From assembly GCF_003611585.1 (NCBI RefSeq), contig NZ_RAVW01000006.1, positions 1 through 55,669 of the forward strand: 55,669 nucleotides of DNA, written 5' to 3'. A program made the translations under genes and the position numbers. Positions 1 to 7,670 of the stretch are shown piece after piece (position 1 is the first letter of the stretch; each line of letters begins with the position of its first letter). Source of the DNA: Corallococcus exercitus. GTDB lineage: Bacteria > Myxococcota > Myxococcia > Myxococcales > Myxococcaceae. The notes under the pieces are model-generated. The model searched no databases. It saw only the letters and a program-made list of their open reading frames with translations, and was not told the DNA's origin.

Positions 1-662
1 CCACCACCACTGCCGCCCGAGCCGCTTCCGCCCGAGCTGCCACCGCCCGAGCTGCCACCGCCCGAGCCGCCGGTGCTGGAGCCACTCCCGGTTCCACCGG
101 TGCCCGAACCGCCGCTCGTGCTACCTCCGCTGGTGCTGCCGCCGGTGCTGGAGCCGCCCGTGCCGCCAACCCCGCTGCCGCCCATGCTGGAACCACCGGT
201 GCCGCCAACGTCGCTGCCGCCCGTGGTGGAGCCGCCCGTGCTCGAACCACCGGTGCCACCGCCAACGCTGCTGCCGCCCGTGCCCGTGCCCGTGCCCGAG
301 CCGCTGGAACCACCGGTGCCGCCAACGTCGCCGCCGCCCGTGGTGGAGCCGCCGGTGCTGGAGCCACCGGTGCCGCCGGTGCTGGAGCCACCGGTGCCGC
401 CGCCAACGTCACTGCCGCCCGTGGTGGTGCCGTTGGCGCTGGAGCCGTCCGTGCCACTGCTCGGCCCGATACCCGAGCCGCTGTCATCACTGGAGCCCTC
501 CATTCCACTGGAGGTGCCGTTGGCTCCGCCCGTGCCCCCCTGCGTCGCTCCGGAGCCGCCCGTACCACCCTCCGTGCCACTCCCTTGCGTGGTCTTGCAC
601 CCCGCCCCCACGAGCAGCGCCGACGCGAGCGTTCCCAACAGGACCGCCTTGAATGCCTTCAT
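1..662 (-). CDS. Gly/Ser/Thr-repeat lipoprotein (3' end outside window)
   Basis: The minus frame opens with ATG at 662, preceded by a strong GAGGGAGG ribosome binding site, and stays open to the window edge. The N-terminus MKAFKAVLLGTLASALLVGAGC looks like a lipoprotein signal, with the candidate lipidated Cys at residue 22; the residue at -3 is Gly, which is not the ideal lipobox. After about 30 ordinary residues the chain becomes almost pure Gly, Ser and Thr in short degenerate repeats such as GGTGGSS and GSTTGG for the remaining roughly 150 residues visible. Such tracts act as flexible surface stalks or linkers in myxobacterial secreted proteins. Any C-terminal domain lies outside the window, so function cannot be given. 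The proline-rich reading frame opposite it is a composition shadow. Confidence 0.75.
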   Translation of the reverse strand, partial: MKAFKAVLLGTLASALLVGAGCKTTQGSGTEGGTGGSGATQGGTGGANGTSSGMEGSSDDSGSGIGPSSGTDGSSANGTTTGGSDVGGGTGGSSTGGTGGSSTGGSTTGGGDVGGTGGSSGSGTGTGTGGSSVGGGTGGSSTGGSTTGGSDVGGTGGSSMGGSGVGGTGGSSTGGSTSGGSTSGGSGTGGTGSGSSTGGSGGGSSGGGSSGGSGSGGSGG

Positions 663-994
663 TGCACGCACCTCCCTCAATGGACCGCGCTGAAGGTTGA
701 GGAACAGCCTCCCGGGAGCCACTGGCCTTCGGGATGAGCCCGGGATCGGAAATGCACACAACGGATGGGACGGAGGAGACTTCTCCAGGATGAAAAGACA
801 CACGGCTCCTGGACGTCAGTCCTCAGGCGCGTCCAATCGGAGACATGGCATTGCGGGACGCGGACAATGCGTGTGTCTGGACTTCACGGCCTGCCAGCAA
901 GTCGGATCAAAAGCATGAAGCAGGCATCCCGCCCATCGGAGACGCGCTATCCTCGGAAGGCTTCACAACCCCGAATGACCTTCTGGAGACGCTC
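663..994. promoter_or_regulatory. Intergenic region between divergent lipoprotein genes
   Basis: This 332-base stretch separates two genes transcribed outward and should hold both promoters. I see only the two ribosome binding sites at its ends (about 667-675 for the minus gene and GGAG at 985-988 for the plus gene). Reading frames here have no start signal and unlike composition, and I do not believe they are genes. No repeat or RNA gene was recognised. Confidence 0.4.
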
Positions 995-1261
995 ATGATG
1001 CGCAAGAGCCTCATTGGTGGATTGTTGGCCGTTGGCTTGCTGGCGGGCTGTGGCGGTGCCGAGGACATGGGCCAGGAGCCCCAGCTGGCCACGCGCGAGG
1101 ACGAGCTGCCCTACTGCGAGGGCTTCTCCTTCGTGACGTACTACAGCGACGCCACCTACACCACGCAGGTCGGACACGGAGATTGCAGCTGTGGCCACAC
1201 GCTGCGCGTCTTCGGAACGAAGTCCGACTTCGCCGTCTACGAGCCCGACTACTGCGGTTAG
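995..1261 (+). CDS. Small Cys-containing lipoprotein, DUF6289-like
   Basis: The product is 88 residues. I chose ATG 995 because GGAG sits six bases upstream and it gives a clean signal (MMRKSLIGGLLAVGLLAGC) with a lipobox LAGC. The mature part is small and acidic, contains CSCG and further Cys residues, and has the motif FVTYYSDATYTTQVG; the spacing of YYSD and the later Gly-Cys residues resembles the small secreted DUF6289 proteins that are numerous in myxobacteria. That family has no known function. The family assignment is from memory of the motif and should be treated as tentative; the lipoprotein call is solid. An earlier in-frame start at 845 would add an implausible charged leader. Confidence 0.7.
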   Translation: MMRKSLIGGLLAVGLLAGCGGAEDMGQEPQLATREDELPYCEGFSFVTYYSDATYTTQVGHGDCSCGHTLRVFGTKSDFAVYEPDYCG

Positions 1262-1299
1262 TCCACGCGCTCACCGCGGTGGCATCCCGTGACGTAAAG

Positions 1300-1327
1300 C
1301 GGCCGGGCCCACGTCGGGGCCCGGCCG
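1300..1327. terminator. Bidirectional hairpin between convergent genes
   Basis: A perfect 11-base inverted repeat (CGGCCGGGCCC at 1300-1310 and its complement at 1317-1327) with a six-base loop lies between the stops of the genes ending at 1261 and 1340. It has no long T-tract, common for high-GC terminators. Confidence 0.65.
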
Positions 1328-1339
1328 TACGAACAGCGC

Positions 1340-2812
1340 TCAGAGCGCGACGCGAATGATGGACCTGGCGGAGGTGCCGTCCGCGTTCACGGTGTCGACA
1401 TCCATGTAGAGCGTGGGCGGGTTGGCGCGCACGAGGCTTCCAGGCCCGGGCGTTCCCTCCAGCGTCCCCAGGTCGGCTCGACTGAACCGGCTCCACGTCC
1501 AGAGGTGGCTTTCAGGGGTCCCGTCCTCCCGCGACACCGGCTGGTGGAACACCACCTGCTGCCGGCCTGGAATGAAATGGATGGGCGCACTCGGATAGGG
1601 CGCGTCCAGCTTCAGCGTCCAGACCTGATCCCCGCGTTGCCACTCCAGCCGGTGGAGCTGACCCTTGCTGCCCTTGAGCCACACCATGTCCGCGAAACCC
1701 TGACCGAGGACGGGGCCGTAGAGCGTCTCGGGGTTCTGGGTGCTGTAGAGATACACCCCATCGGCGGTCAGGAAGCTGGGAGAGGGCTGTGAGCAGCGGA
1801 TCTCCTGGCAGAAATCCGGACGGCAATACATCACGAACTGACCCTGGAGGGTGTAGGGGGTGTAGATGCCGGCCTTGACGGTCTCCGAGCAGCCCTGTTC
1901 CTGGCACGAATGCAGGAAGTGCTGCACGGGCGCTCCGATGGGCCAATTCGTGTACACACCCTGGGCGCCGACATCGACACGCGTTTCGTTCAACATGAAG
2001 GCGTGCGTGGTCTTCCAGTCCCGGTAGCCGTCATGGGGAATGTCGTCTTCCCAGACCTGCGCGCCCGTGGCGGTGTCGAACACCCGCACGCGCGCATCCT
2101 CCGCCCAGGCATAGCGGGTCCCCCCTGGTGAGAGGACCGAGAACCCGGGCAGTTCGCCCAGGTCCGTGACCGCGCCGGAGGGCACGTCGATCAACCAGCG
2201 CCGTGCGCCCTTCACCAGGGACAGCACGGTTCCGCCGCGCTCGAGCACCGGTGTCCCGTCCTGGACCTGGAGGAGCGTCTGGAGGACGCAGTTCCCCGGT
2301 GCGCAGGCCGCCGTCCTCGCCACCTGGACGGAGGAGGCTCCCGCGCCGTCACGTTCCAGGAAGGCCACGAAGGTCTGGGCCGCGTCGTGGAGCACCGCGC
2401 CCCGGGACTGCTGACTGAGGACGATGGCCTCCGGCGTGCCGAACCGCCACAGCCAGACCGTCCGCACACCATCCACCTCCGGGCTCCACATCACCGTGCT
2501 CTGGCCGTCGGCCGTGATGTCGATGCCTTCCACCGCGCCCGCGATGCGCACGGGTTCTCCTTCAGGCAGCCCCTGCGCATAGGTGCCATCCGCCCGGGCG
2601 GACAGGAGGACGTGCTGCCCCTCATCCACCTTGAGCAGACGGGCGTCACGAGCCAGGGTCACGGCCGCCAACACAGGCTTCCCCTCCGGCGGCGGCGTCT
2701 GTGGATCCCCTCCCTCTTCGTGATGGCAGTGGGCGACCCCCAGTCCTACCAGCAACACCCCCAACAGCCTCCACGGCCGACGCTCGAGGGCACTTCGTGA
2801 ATGAGCAGTCAT
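1340..2812 (-). CDS. Secreted propeller-like lipoprotein, paralogue A
   Basis: 490 residues from ATG 2812, which follows GGGAG. The N-terminus has a basic region (RRPWR) and a hydrophobic core ending GVAHC; Cys29 is a plausible lipidation site, but His at -1 is unusual, so simple secretion is possible. The body has repeated strand-like segments such as WLIDVPSGAV, VRVFDTATGAQVW and GTRYAWAEDA, typical of WD40/TolB-like beta-propellers, so a periplasmic or surface propeller is inferred. It lies 25 bases downstream of a clear paralogue in the same direction and the two are probably co-transcribed. Four Cys in the segment QEQGCSE, YCRPDFCQEIRC suggest disulphides. No enzyme motif is seen and the substrate is unknown. 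Confidence 0.75.
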   Translation of the reverse strand: MTAHSRSALERRPWRLLGVLLVGLGVAHCHHEEGGDPQTPPPEGKPVLAAVTLARDARLLKVDEGQHVLLSARADGTYAQGLPEGEPVRIAGAVEGIDITADGQSTVMWSPEVDGVRTVWLWRFGTPEAIVLSQQSRGAVLHDAAQTFVAFLERDGAGASSVQVARTAACAPGNCVLQTLLQVQDGTPVLERGGTVLSLVKGARRWLIDVPSGAVTDLGELPGFSVLSPGGTRYAWAEDARVRVFDTATGAQVWEDDIPHDGYRDWKTTHAFMLNETRVDVGAQGVYTNWPIGAPVQHFLHSCQEQGCSETVKAGIYTPYTLQGQFVMYCRPDFCQEIRCSQPSPSFLTADGVYLYSTQNPETLYGPVLGQGFADMVWLKGSKGQLHRLEWQRGDQVWTLKLDAPYPSAPIHFIPGRQQVVFHQPVSREDGTPESHLWTWSRFSRADLGTLEGTPGPGSLVRANPPTLYMDVDTVNADGTSARSIIRVAL

Positions 2813-2837
2813 TGTGATTCTCCCAGGAAGCCTGTGA

Positions 2838-4283
2838 TTAGAGCTGGATCCGGATGATGTCGAGGGAAGAGGGGTCCGCCGACTCGATGGTCGAGTACAG
2901 CGCGGTGGGGGCGGCACGCGGATGGGCACCTTGAACGGGTGCACCCGGCAGCGGCAGCAGGTCCGTCAGGGACACTCCATCCCAGGCCGCCAGACGGGTT
3001 TCACGCACCCCATCGGAGCGCGTCAGCGTCTGGGCGAACACCAGGCGCTCCGCTCCCGGAAGGAAGGTGATGAACCGCATGTCCACCGCTCCCGTCGCCT
3101 TCAGGGTGTGGACCCCGGCGGGCCCGACCCAGGTCAACGTGTCGGCCGAGTCGTCCTGGTAGAGCGACACGCGATGCGCCAGGTCCTCGCTGAAGGCGGG
3201 TTGCGGCCTGCGGACGTCGGTGGTCGTCGTGTTCGAGAGCAACCGCATCGAGGCATCGAAGTAGGTGAACTGGTACTCGCAGCCATACGGACCGCACCGC
3301 AGGAGGTGGCTGCAGCTCACCAGGTCCGTGCGGCCCAACCCCCACCAACATCCGCCCTGCCCGCCCGCGAGGACCTGGCACGACGTCGCATCACAGGCGA
3401 GGGTCGCGTGCACCAGCGGAATGCGGTCGGGCGGTGGCGGCTCATAGACGTTGAGGACCAGGACTTTCGCGTCGGTCATCAGCGCGGACTCAACCTCCCA
3501 GCCCTCGCGGGACACGTCCTCCGCCCAGGAGCGCTCCCACTGGAGGGAGCGCGTGGCGGTATCGAACACCTGGAGGTGTCCCGCTGCGCTGAACAGGCTG
3601 TAGCGAGTGCCATCCGAGGAAAGCGTGCACGGCCCCGCCACCGTCCCCAGGGGCACCACCGCGCCAGACGGCACGTCGATGAGCCAGGCCTGCGTCGCGT
3701 CCGTCGCGAGCACGGTCGTCCCTCCGGCCTGGAGCAACAGGGTGCTTCCGGGAACCTGGAGCAGCGTCCTCGAGGGACAGTCCTTCGCGGTGCAGGCTGC
3801 GGCGTCCATCACGCGCAGCGACGTCGTCCCGGCGCTGGCGTCGGATTCAGTGAAGGCCACATAGGACAGCGCCCGGTCATGGACGATGTCGCCCTGCGAG
3901 CTCGTGGTGAAGGGGATGCAGGCGAAGGGTCCGGGCCGCCAGAGCCACGCCGTCCGCGTCCGCTCCTCGCTCGGCGCGCTCCAGAGCAGCACCGAGCCGC
4001 CGTCCTCCGCGAGGATGGAGGTGTCCGCCGGGTCGCAGATGCGCACGTCCCCGCCCTCGGGGAGCACCTTCGCGTACGTGCCAGCGCCGGTCTGGGGCCT
4101 GAAGAGCAGGAAGCGCTGCCGCGCGTCCACGCCCAGCAGCCACGCGCCCTTGTGCAGCACGTCGAGCCTCGGCAGGACCTCTTGCTTCGGCCCCGGCTCC
4201 TTCGTCCCGCAGGACGCAATGCCCCACCCCAGGAACAACAGCGCCAGGGCCCGCGCGAGCCGTCCACTCCAATGGCTTGTCAT
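2838..4283 (-). CDS. Secreted propeller-like lipoprotein, paralogue B
   Basis: 481 residues from ATG 4283 with GGGGGAG just upstream. The signal MTSHWSGRLARALALLFLGWGIASC has a canonical lipobox IASC with Cys25 as the lipidated residue. It shares with the downstream neighbour the order of motifs GTYAKVLPEG/GTYAQGLPEG, LRPQT-type strands, WLIDVPSGAV and VFDTATRSLQWE, showing a tandem duplication that has since diverged. Strand-rich repeats suggest a beta-propeller. It is the first gene of the pair. The C-terminal third is Cys-containing (CHLLRCGPYGC). Nothing catalytic is visible; a surface recognition or anchoring role is only a guess. Confidence 0.78.
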   Translation of the reverse strand: MTSHWSGRLARALALLFLGWGIASCGTKEPGPKQEVLPRLDVLHKGAWLLGVDARQRFLLFRPQTGAGTYAKVLPEGGDVRICDPADTSILAEDGGSVLLWSAPSEERTRTAWLWRPGPFACIPFTTSSQGDIVHDRALSYVAFTESDASAGTTSLRVMDAAACTAKDCPSRTLLQVPGSTLLLQAGGTTVLATDATQAWLIDVPSGAVVPLGTVAGPCTLSSDGTRYSLFSAAGHLQVFDTATRSLQWERSWAEDVSREGWEVESALMTDAKVLVLNVYEPPPPDRIPLVHATLACDATSCQVLAGGQGGCWWGLGRTDLVSCSHLLRCGPYGCEYQFTYFDASMRLLSNTTTTDVRRPQPAFSEDLAHRVSLYQDDSADTLTWVGPAGVHTLKATGAVDMRFITFLPGAERLVFAQTLTRSDGVRETRLAAWDGVSLTDLLPLPGAPVQGAHPRAAPTALYSTIESADPSSLDIIRIQL

Positions 4284-4552
4284 CTGGACTCCCCCCTCGG
4301 ATTCAGGGGTACCGCCGGCCCGACACCCCGGTAGACCCGCGGGCGCCTCGTCAAGCGCAGGCCGCAGGGTCCGGTCAGACAATGCCTATCACATCCGAGG
4401 CGCCTGCGCAGTGACCTGGAGTGTGACTCAGCGGTCGCGGGAGGGCCTCGCCTGGATGGATGCGCGCACGCGCCTCTCCCAGACTGAGTTCCTCCCGCGT
4501 TGGAGTGGAAGCCCTTCGACCTCCTGGGCTGACGCCAGGACTCGCTGGAGGT

Positions 4553-5713
4553 TCAGCGATGGATGGAGCCGGGGTGGATGTCCACGCGCTCGCCGCCCCG
4601 GTCCGTGCTGCCGGAGATGCCGAAGATCTCCGCGTAGTGCGCGGCGGTGTCCTGGCCCTTGACGGTGGTGAAGTGGGCGCCCGTCATCGGCTGGCGCTCG
4701 CCGCTGGTGCGCAGCAGGGAGACCTCTTCCCAGGAGCCGCCCGTGGCCGTCGTCTTGGTGGGCTCCACGCCGAACTTCTCCGCGCCCACGCGCTCGCCGC
4801 CGCGCACCAGGAACTGGTCCACCGAGTTCACGCGCTTGAAGGAGGCCTCCTTGCCCGGCCCCCAGCCCTCCTGGTGGAACCGCGTGGTGAAGTGCTGGTG
4901 CTCCTTGCTCCCCTCCAACCGGATGTCCATGCGCACCTCGCCCGGCGCCTGGGCCTGGAGGGTCATGGTGAAGTGCTCACCCGGGTAGAAGTACTGGTTG
5001 CTCGCTTCCGCCGCCGCCCCCGGCTCCGTGCGCGTCGGCGGGTTGTGCCAGTGCTTGTCCGCGGGCGTGTCCGGGTTGGTGTCCCGCCAGAAGGGACGGA
5101 AGGCGAAGTTCTCACGCAGCGTCTTCAGCTTCGCGTCCACCTCCGCCGCGCCCCTGGCCACCACCCGGGGCGGGGTGTTGCCGTCGACCAGGGCCGGCTG
5201 TCCGCCCACGTTGGCGCGAGCGAAGCGGTGCGAAGGGTCGCGCATGTCGCTGCCCCGGGGATCGTCGGTGAACGTGGGCTGGCCGTGGCTGTCATAGACG
5301 CGGTCCCACGTCAGCCCGGCGTCCACTTCCTTCCCGTTCGCGCGGCCGCCCATGTAGACGCTGGGGCGCTCCAGCGGGCCGGTCTGCCACGCGGTGGCGC
5401 CCGTGCCATGGAACTGACGGGAGGGATCCGTCGACACCTGCGGCAGCGTGCCCTTCCCGCTGATGCCACGGTGCTGCGTGGAGGGATCGCTCTCCACCTT
5501 GCGGAAGTAGGCCCCCTTCGCATGCGGGTCCACCCGCGAGCCGAAGTGGTCCTTCACCGGGTGGCCCACCGCGCCCTGCACCTCGAAGGAGTCACCCGCC
5601 GGCGCCGGAGTGGCGGCAGCGTGGGGAGGCGCCTCCTTGGGATGGGGCGCTGCTCCCGCCTCCACGCTCGTATGCGGATGGATGAGGCTCCTGCCCTGGA
5701 TCTGGATGGTCAT
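4553..5713 (-). CDS. Hypothetical protein, 386 residues
   Basis: I do not recognise this family. ATG 5713 is preferred over an upstream start at 5761 because it has GGGAG at good spacing and drops a low-complexity leader. The protein has no signal peptide or transmembrane segment that I can see, starts with a Pro/Ala/His-rich stretch to about residue 45, and then has a charged globular body with the sequence NQYFYPGEHFTMTLQAQAPG and DIRLEGSKEHQHFTTRFHQ, which looks like beta-strands of a carbohydrate-binding or jelly-roll fold. No Cys is present. It is preceded by 117 bases of spacer and may be monocistronic. Function is unknown. Confidence 0.6.
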   Translation of the reverse strand: MTIQIQGRSLIHPHTSVEAGAAPHPKEAPPHAAATPAPAGDSFEVQGAVGHPVKDHFGSRVDPHAKGAYFRKVESDPSTQHRGISGKGTLPQVSTDPSRQFHGTGATAWQTGPLERPSVYMGGRANGKEVDAGLTWDRVYDSHGQPTFTDDPRGSDMRDPSHRFARANVGGQPALVDGNTPPRVVARGAAEVDAKLKTLRENFAFRPFWRDTNPDTPADKHWHNPPTRTEPGAAAEASNQYFYPGEHFTMTLQAQAPGEVRMDIRLEGSKEHQHFTTRFHQEGWGPGKEASFKRVNSVDQFLVRGGERVGAEKFGVEPTKTTATGGSWEEVSLLRTSGERQPMTGAHFTTVKGQDTAAHYAEIFGISGSTDRGGERVDIHPGSIHR

Positions 5714-5830
5714 CGCTTGCTCCCACACCGGCGGTCTGCGAACCGGGGATGGAGGCAGCATGCGAGCGTGGCAGGTCTTGAATCCAATTCATGAGAGGCA
5801 TGGGCCCATGAATCCGCTGCATGCCCTGCC

Positions 5831-7624
5831 CTACTCCAGGGTCATGAAGTCCGGCTGGTACACGGACCGGTTCCGCAGCGGAGAGGGACCGCCGCTGTTC
5901 ACGCAGTATCCGGTCGGGTTGTCGCAGCCGGCCTCCGGGTTGCCCCAGTACGCCGTGAGATTCATCCACGCGAGCGACCCCGTGTAGGTCCCCGCCGGCT
6001 GCCAGGGAATGACCACCACGTTGTTCCAGGTGTCCCACGCGAGTCCGGCACCGGTGTCGTCGGCCAGGAAGTCGCCGTTGAAGATGGTTTCGTAGATGTG
6101 CCGGGCAGCGTCCGGGTAGAGGCCGTGCGAGCCATTGGCGGAGAAGACCTCCGGGTGCCAGCCGGTGAGGAACACGGCCTTGTCGCCGAAGGCGAAGCCC
6201 TGCCCGTCCGCGTGCTGGCTCAGGTAGACCTGCGCGGGGCGCCCGTCGATGAAGCGCACGGTGAGGTGTTCCCAGTCCCCCACGTGGTTGCCGAAGGTGG
6301 AGTAGCCGCCCACGCAGCCCCAGGGCGAATACCAGCCGATGCACACCCGCTTGCCATTGTTGTAGGGATAGAAATTCCAATACAGCACGTCCGTCACGTT
6401 CGTCGGCAGGCCGCCCTGGGTGCGCGGGATGACCTGCGCGTAGACGGGCACCGGCGTCTGGTTGGGACGCTGGCCGTCCAGGAACTGCGGATCCGTGCAG
6501 GAATCACAGCCCAGTGCCTGGTTCGTCACCAGGTGCCCGTTCTCCTCGTGGACGTTGGCCAGGTGGAACTGCGTGGAGGACGGGAAGTAGGCCTCATCCG
6601 GATGCAGCCACACGCGCGGCGCGAACGCCGCCACGGTCTGCGCGTCCACGGGCAGGCCCCGCAGCTCCGCGTTGGACGTGGTGCTCTTGTTGAGGACCCA
6701 GTAGCGGTTGCCGCCCGTGTCGCCGTGGCTGGGGCGGGAGACGAAGGTGGACGCGGGCAGGCCGCGGTGGTCGCGCGCCACCGCCTGCCACACGCCGATG
6801 TCGTCGTCCGCGCCGGAGCCGCTGTCGTCCCACACCCAGGCGGGATTGGCGGGCAGCACGTACTCGCTGCGCACGCAGCGGATGAGGTCCGTGGAGGGCT
6901 TGGAGTAGCCCAGCACCGCGACGTGCCCCAGGCAGGTGTAGCCCGCGGGCGCGACCGGCTCCCAGAAGGAGACGTCGTGCGTGCCGCCGGAGCCGGAGTC
7001 GTCCCAGATCCAGGTGTAGTTGGACGGACGCGCCAGCACGTCGCCCTCGCCGCGAACCACGAACGTCGTCGCGGGGGGCTGTCCCCGGTTCGGCATGGCC
7101 ACGTCGCCCAGCGAGAAGAAGCCCGGGGTCTGGGACAGGTCGGGACGCCAGATGGCGATGTCGTTCGTCGCGCCGGTGCCGTGATCGTCGTAGACCCAGG
7201 TGAAGCGGCTCGTGGCCCGGACCTCCAGGGCCCTGGGAGCGCGCAGCACGCCGGAGTCCGACGCCAGGGTGAACTCCGCGCTCTGGCCCGACAGCGCCGT
7301 CGCCGCGACCAGCTGGTAGCTGCCCGGAGACAACGTGACGGACAGGCGCGAGTTCGTGCCGCCACCGCCGTTGTTGTCCTGCGCGAGGACGGTGCCGTTC
7401 GCATCCAGCAGGTACAGCCACGCATCCGCCGACGACGTCAGGGTGAACGTCACGGGGTTGCTGGACGTCTGGGAGTCCAGCAGGAACACCCGGTTGCCCG
7501 GGCTGGAGGGGCTCTGTCCCCCCGAGCCCTGCCAGAGGCCGTAGACGGTGTTCGCGTGGGCCGGGCTCGCCAGGAGCGAGGTCGTAGCGAACGCGACGAC
7601 AGGAAGGAGTTGCCGGAGGGCCAT
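5831..7624 (-). CDS. Secreted Vps62-type protein with N-terminal PPC-like domain
   Basis: 597 residues starting with a Sec signal peptide (likely cleavage after AHA, residue 24). Residues about 35-120 (AWLYLLDANGTVLAQDNNG ... GSYQLVAAT) look like a bacterial pre-peptidase C-terminal beta-sandwich domain. Residues about 135-320 contain three repeats of the type WVYDDHGTGATNDIAIW, WIWDDSGSGGTHDVSFW and WVWDDSGSGADDDIGVW, which mark the Vps62/DUF946 family otherwise best known from fungi and plants. The C-terminal half (PRVWLHPDEAYFPSS, GDWEHLTVRF, DTWNNVVVIP) is the conserved Vps62 core. Biochemical function of the family is unsettled; export is clear. Pairs CDSC and CVGG suggest disulphides. 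Confidence 0.8.
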   Translation of the reverse strand: MALRQLLPVVAFATTSLLASPAHANTVYGLWQGSGGQSPSSPGNRVFLLDSQTSSNPVTFTLTSSADAWLYLLDANGTVLAQDNNGGGGTNSRLSVTLSPGSYQLVAATALSGQSAEFTLASDSGVLRAPRALEVRATSRFTWVYDDHGTGATNDIAIWRPDLSQTPGFFSLGDVAMPNRGQPPATTFVVRGEGDVLARPSNYTWIWDDSGSGGTHDVSFWEPVAPAGYTCLGHVAVLGYSKPSTDLIRCVRSEYVLPANPAWVWDDSGSGADDDIGVWQAVARDHRGLPASTFVSRPSHGDTGGNRYWVLNKSTTSNAELRGLPVDAQTVAAFAPRVWLHPDEAYFPSSTQFHLANVHEENGHLVTNQALGCDSCTDPQFLDGQRPNQTPVPVYAQVIPRTQGGLPTNVTDVLYWNFYPYNNGKRVCIGWYSPWGCVGGYSTFGNHVGDWEHLTVRFIDGRPAQVYLSQHADGQGFAFGDKAVFLTGWHPEVFSANGSHGLYPDAARHIYETIFNGDFLADDTGAGLAWDTWNNVVVIPWQPAGTYTGSLAWMNLTAYWGNPEAGCDNPTGYCVNSGGPSPLRNRSVYQPDFMTLE

Positions 7625-7670
7625 GGGGACCTGGGGATGGAGGGAACCCAGGACCCTACTCCGGACTCAC

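Noticed and set aside
73-693. Proline-rich reading frame on the plus strand
   Set aside because: It is the antisense of the Gly/Ser/Thr-repeat lipoprotein; the minus frame has a signal peptide and strong ribosome binding site.
697-918. Short plus-strand frame in the first intergenic region
   Set aside because: No ribosome binding site, mixed composition, overlaps probable promoter.
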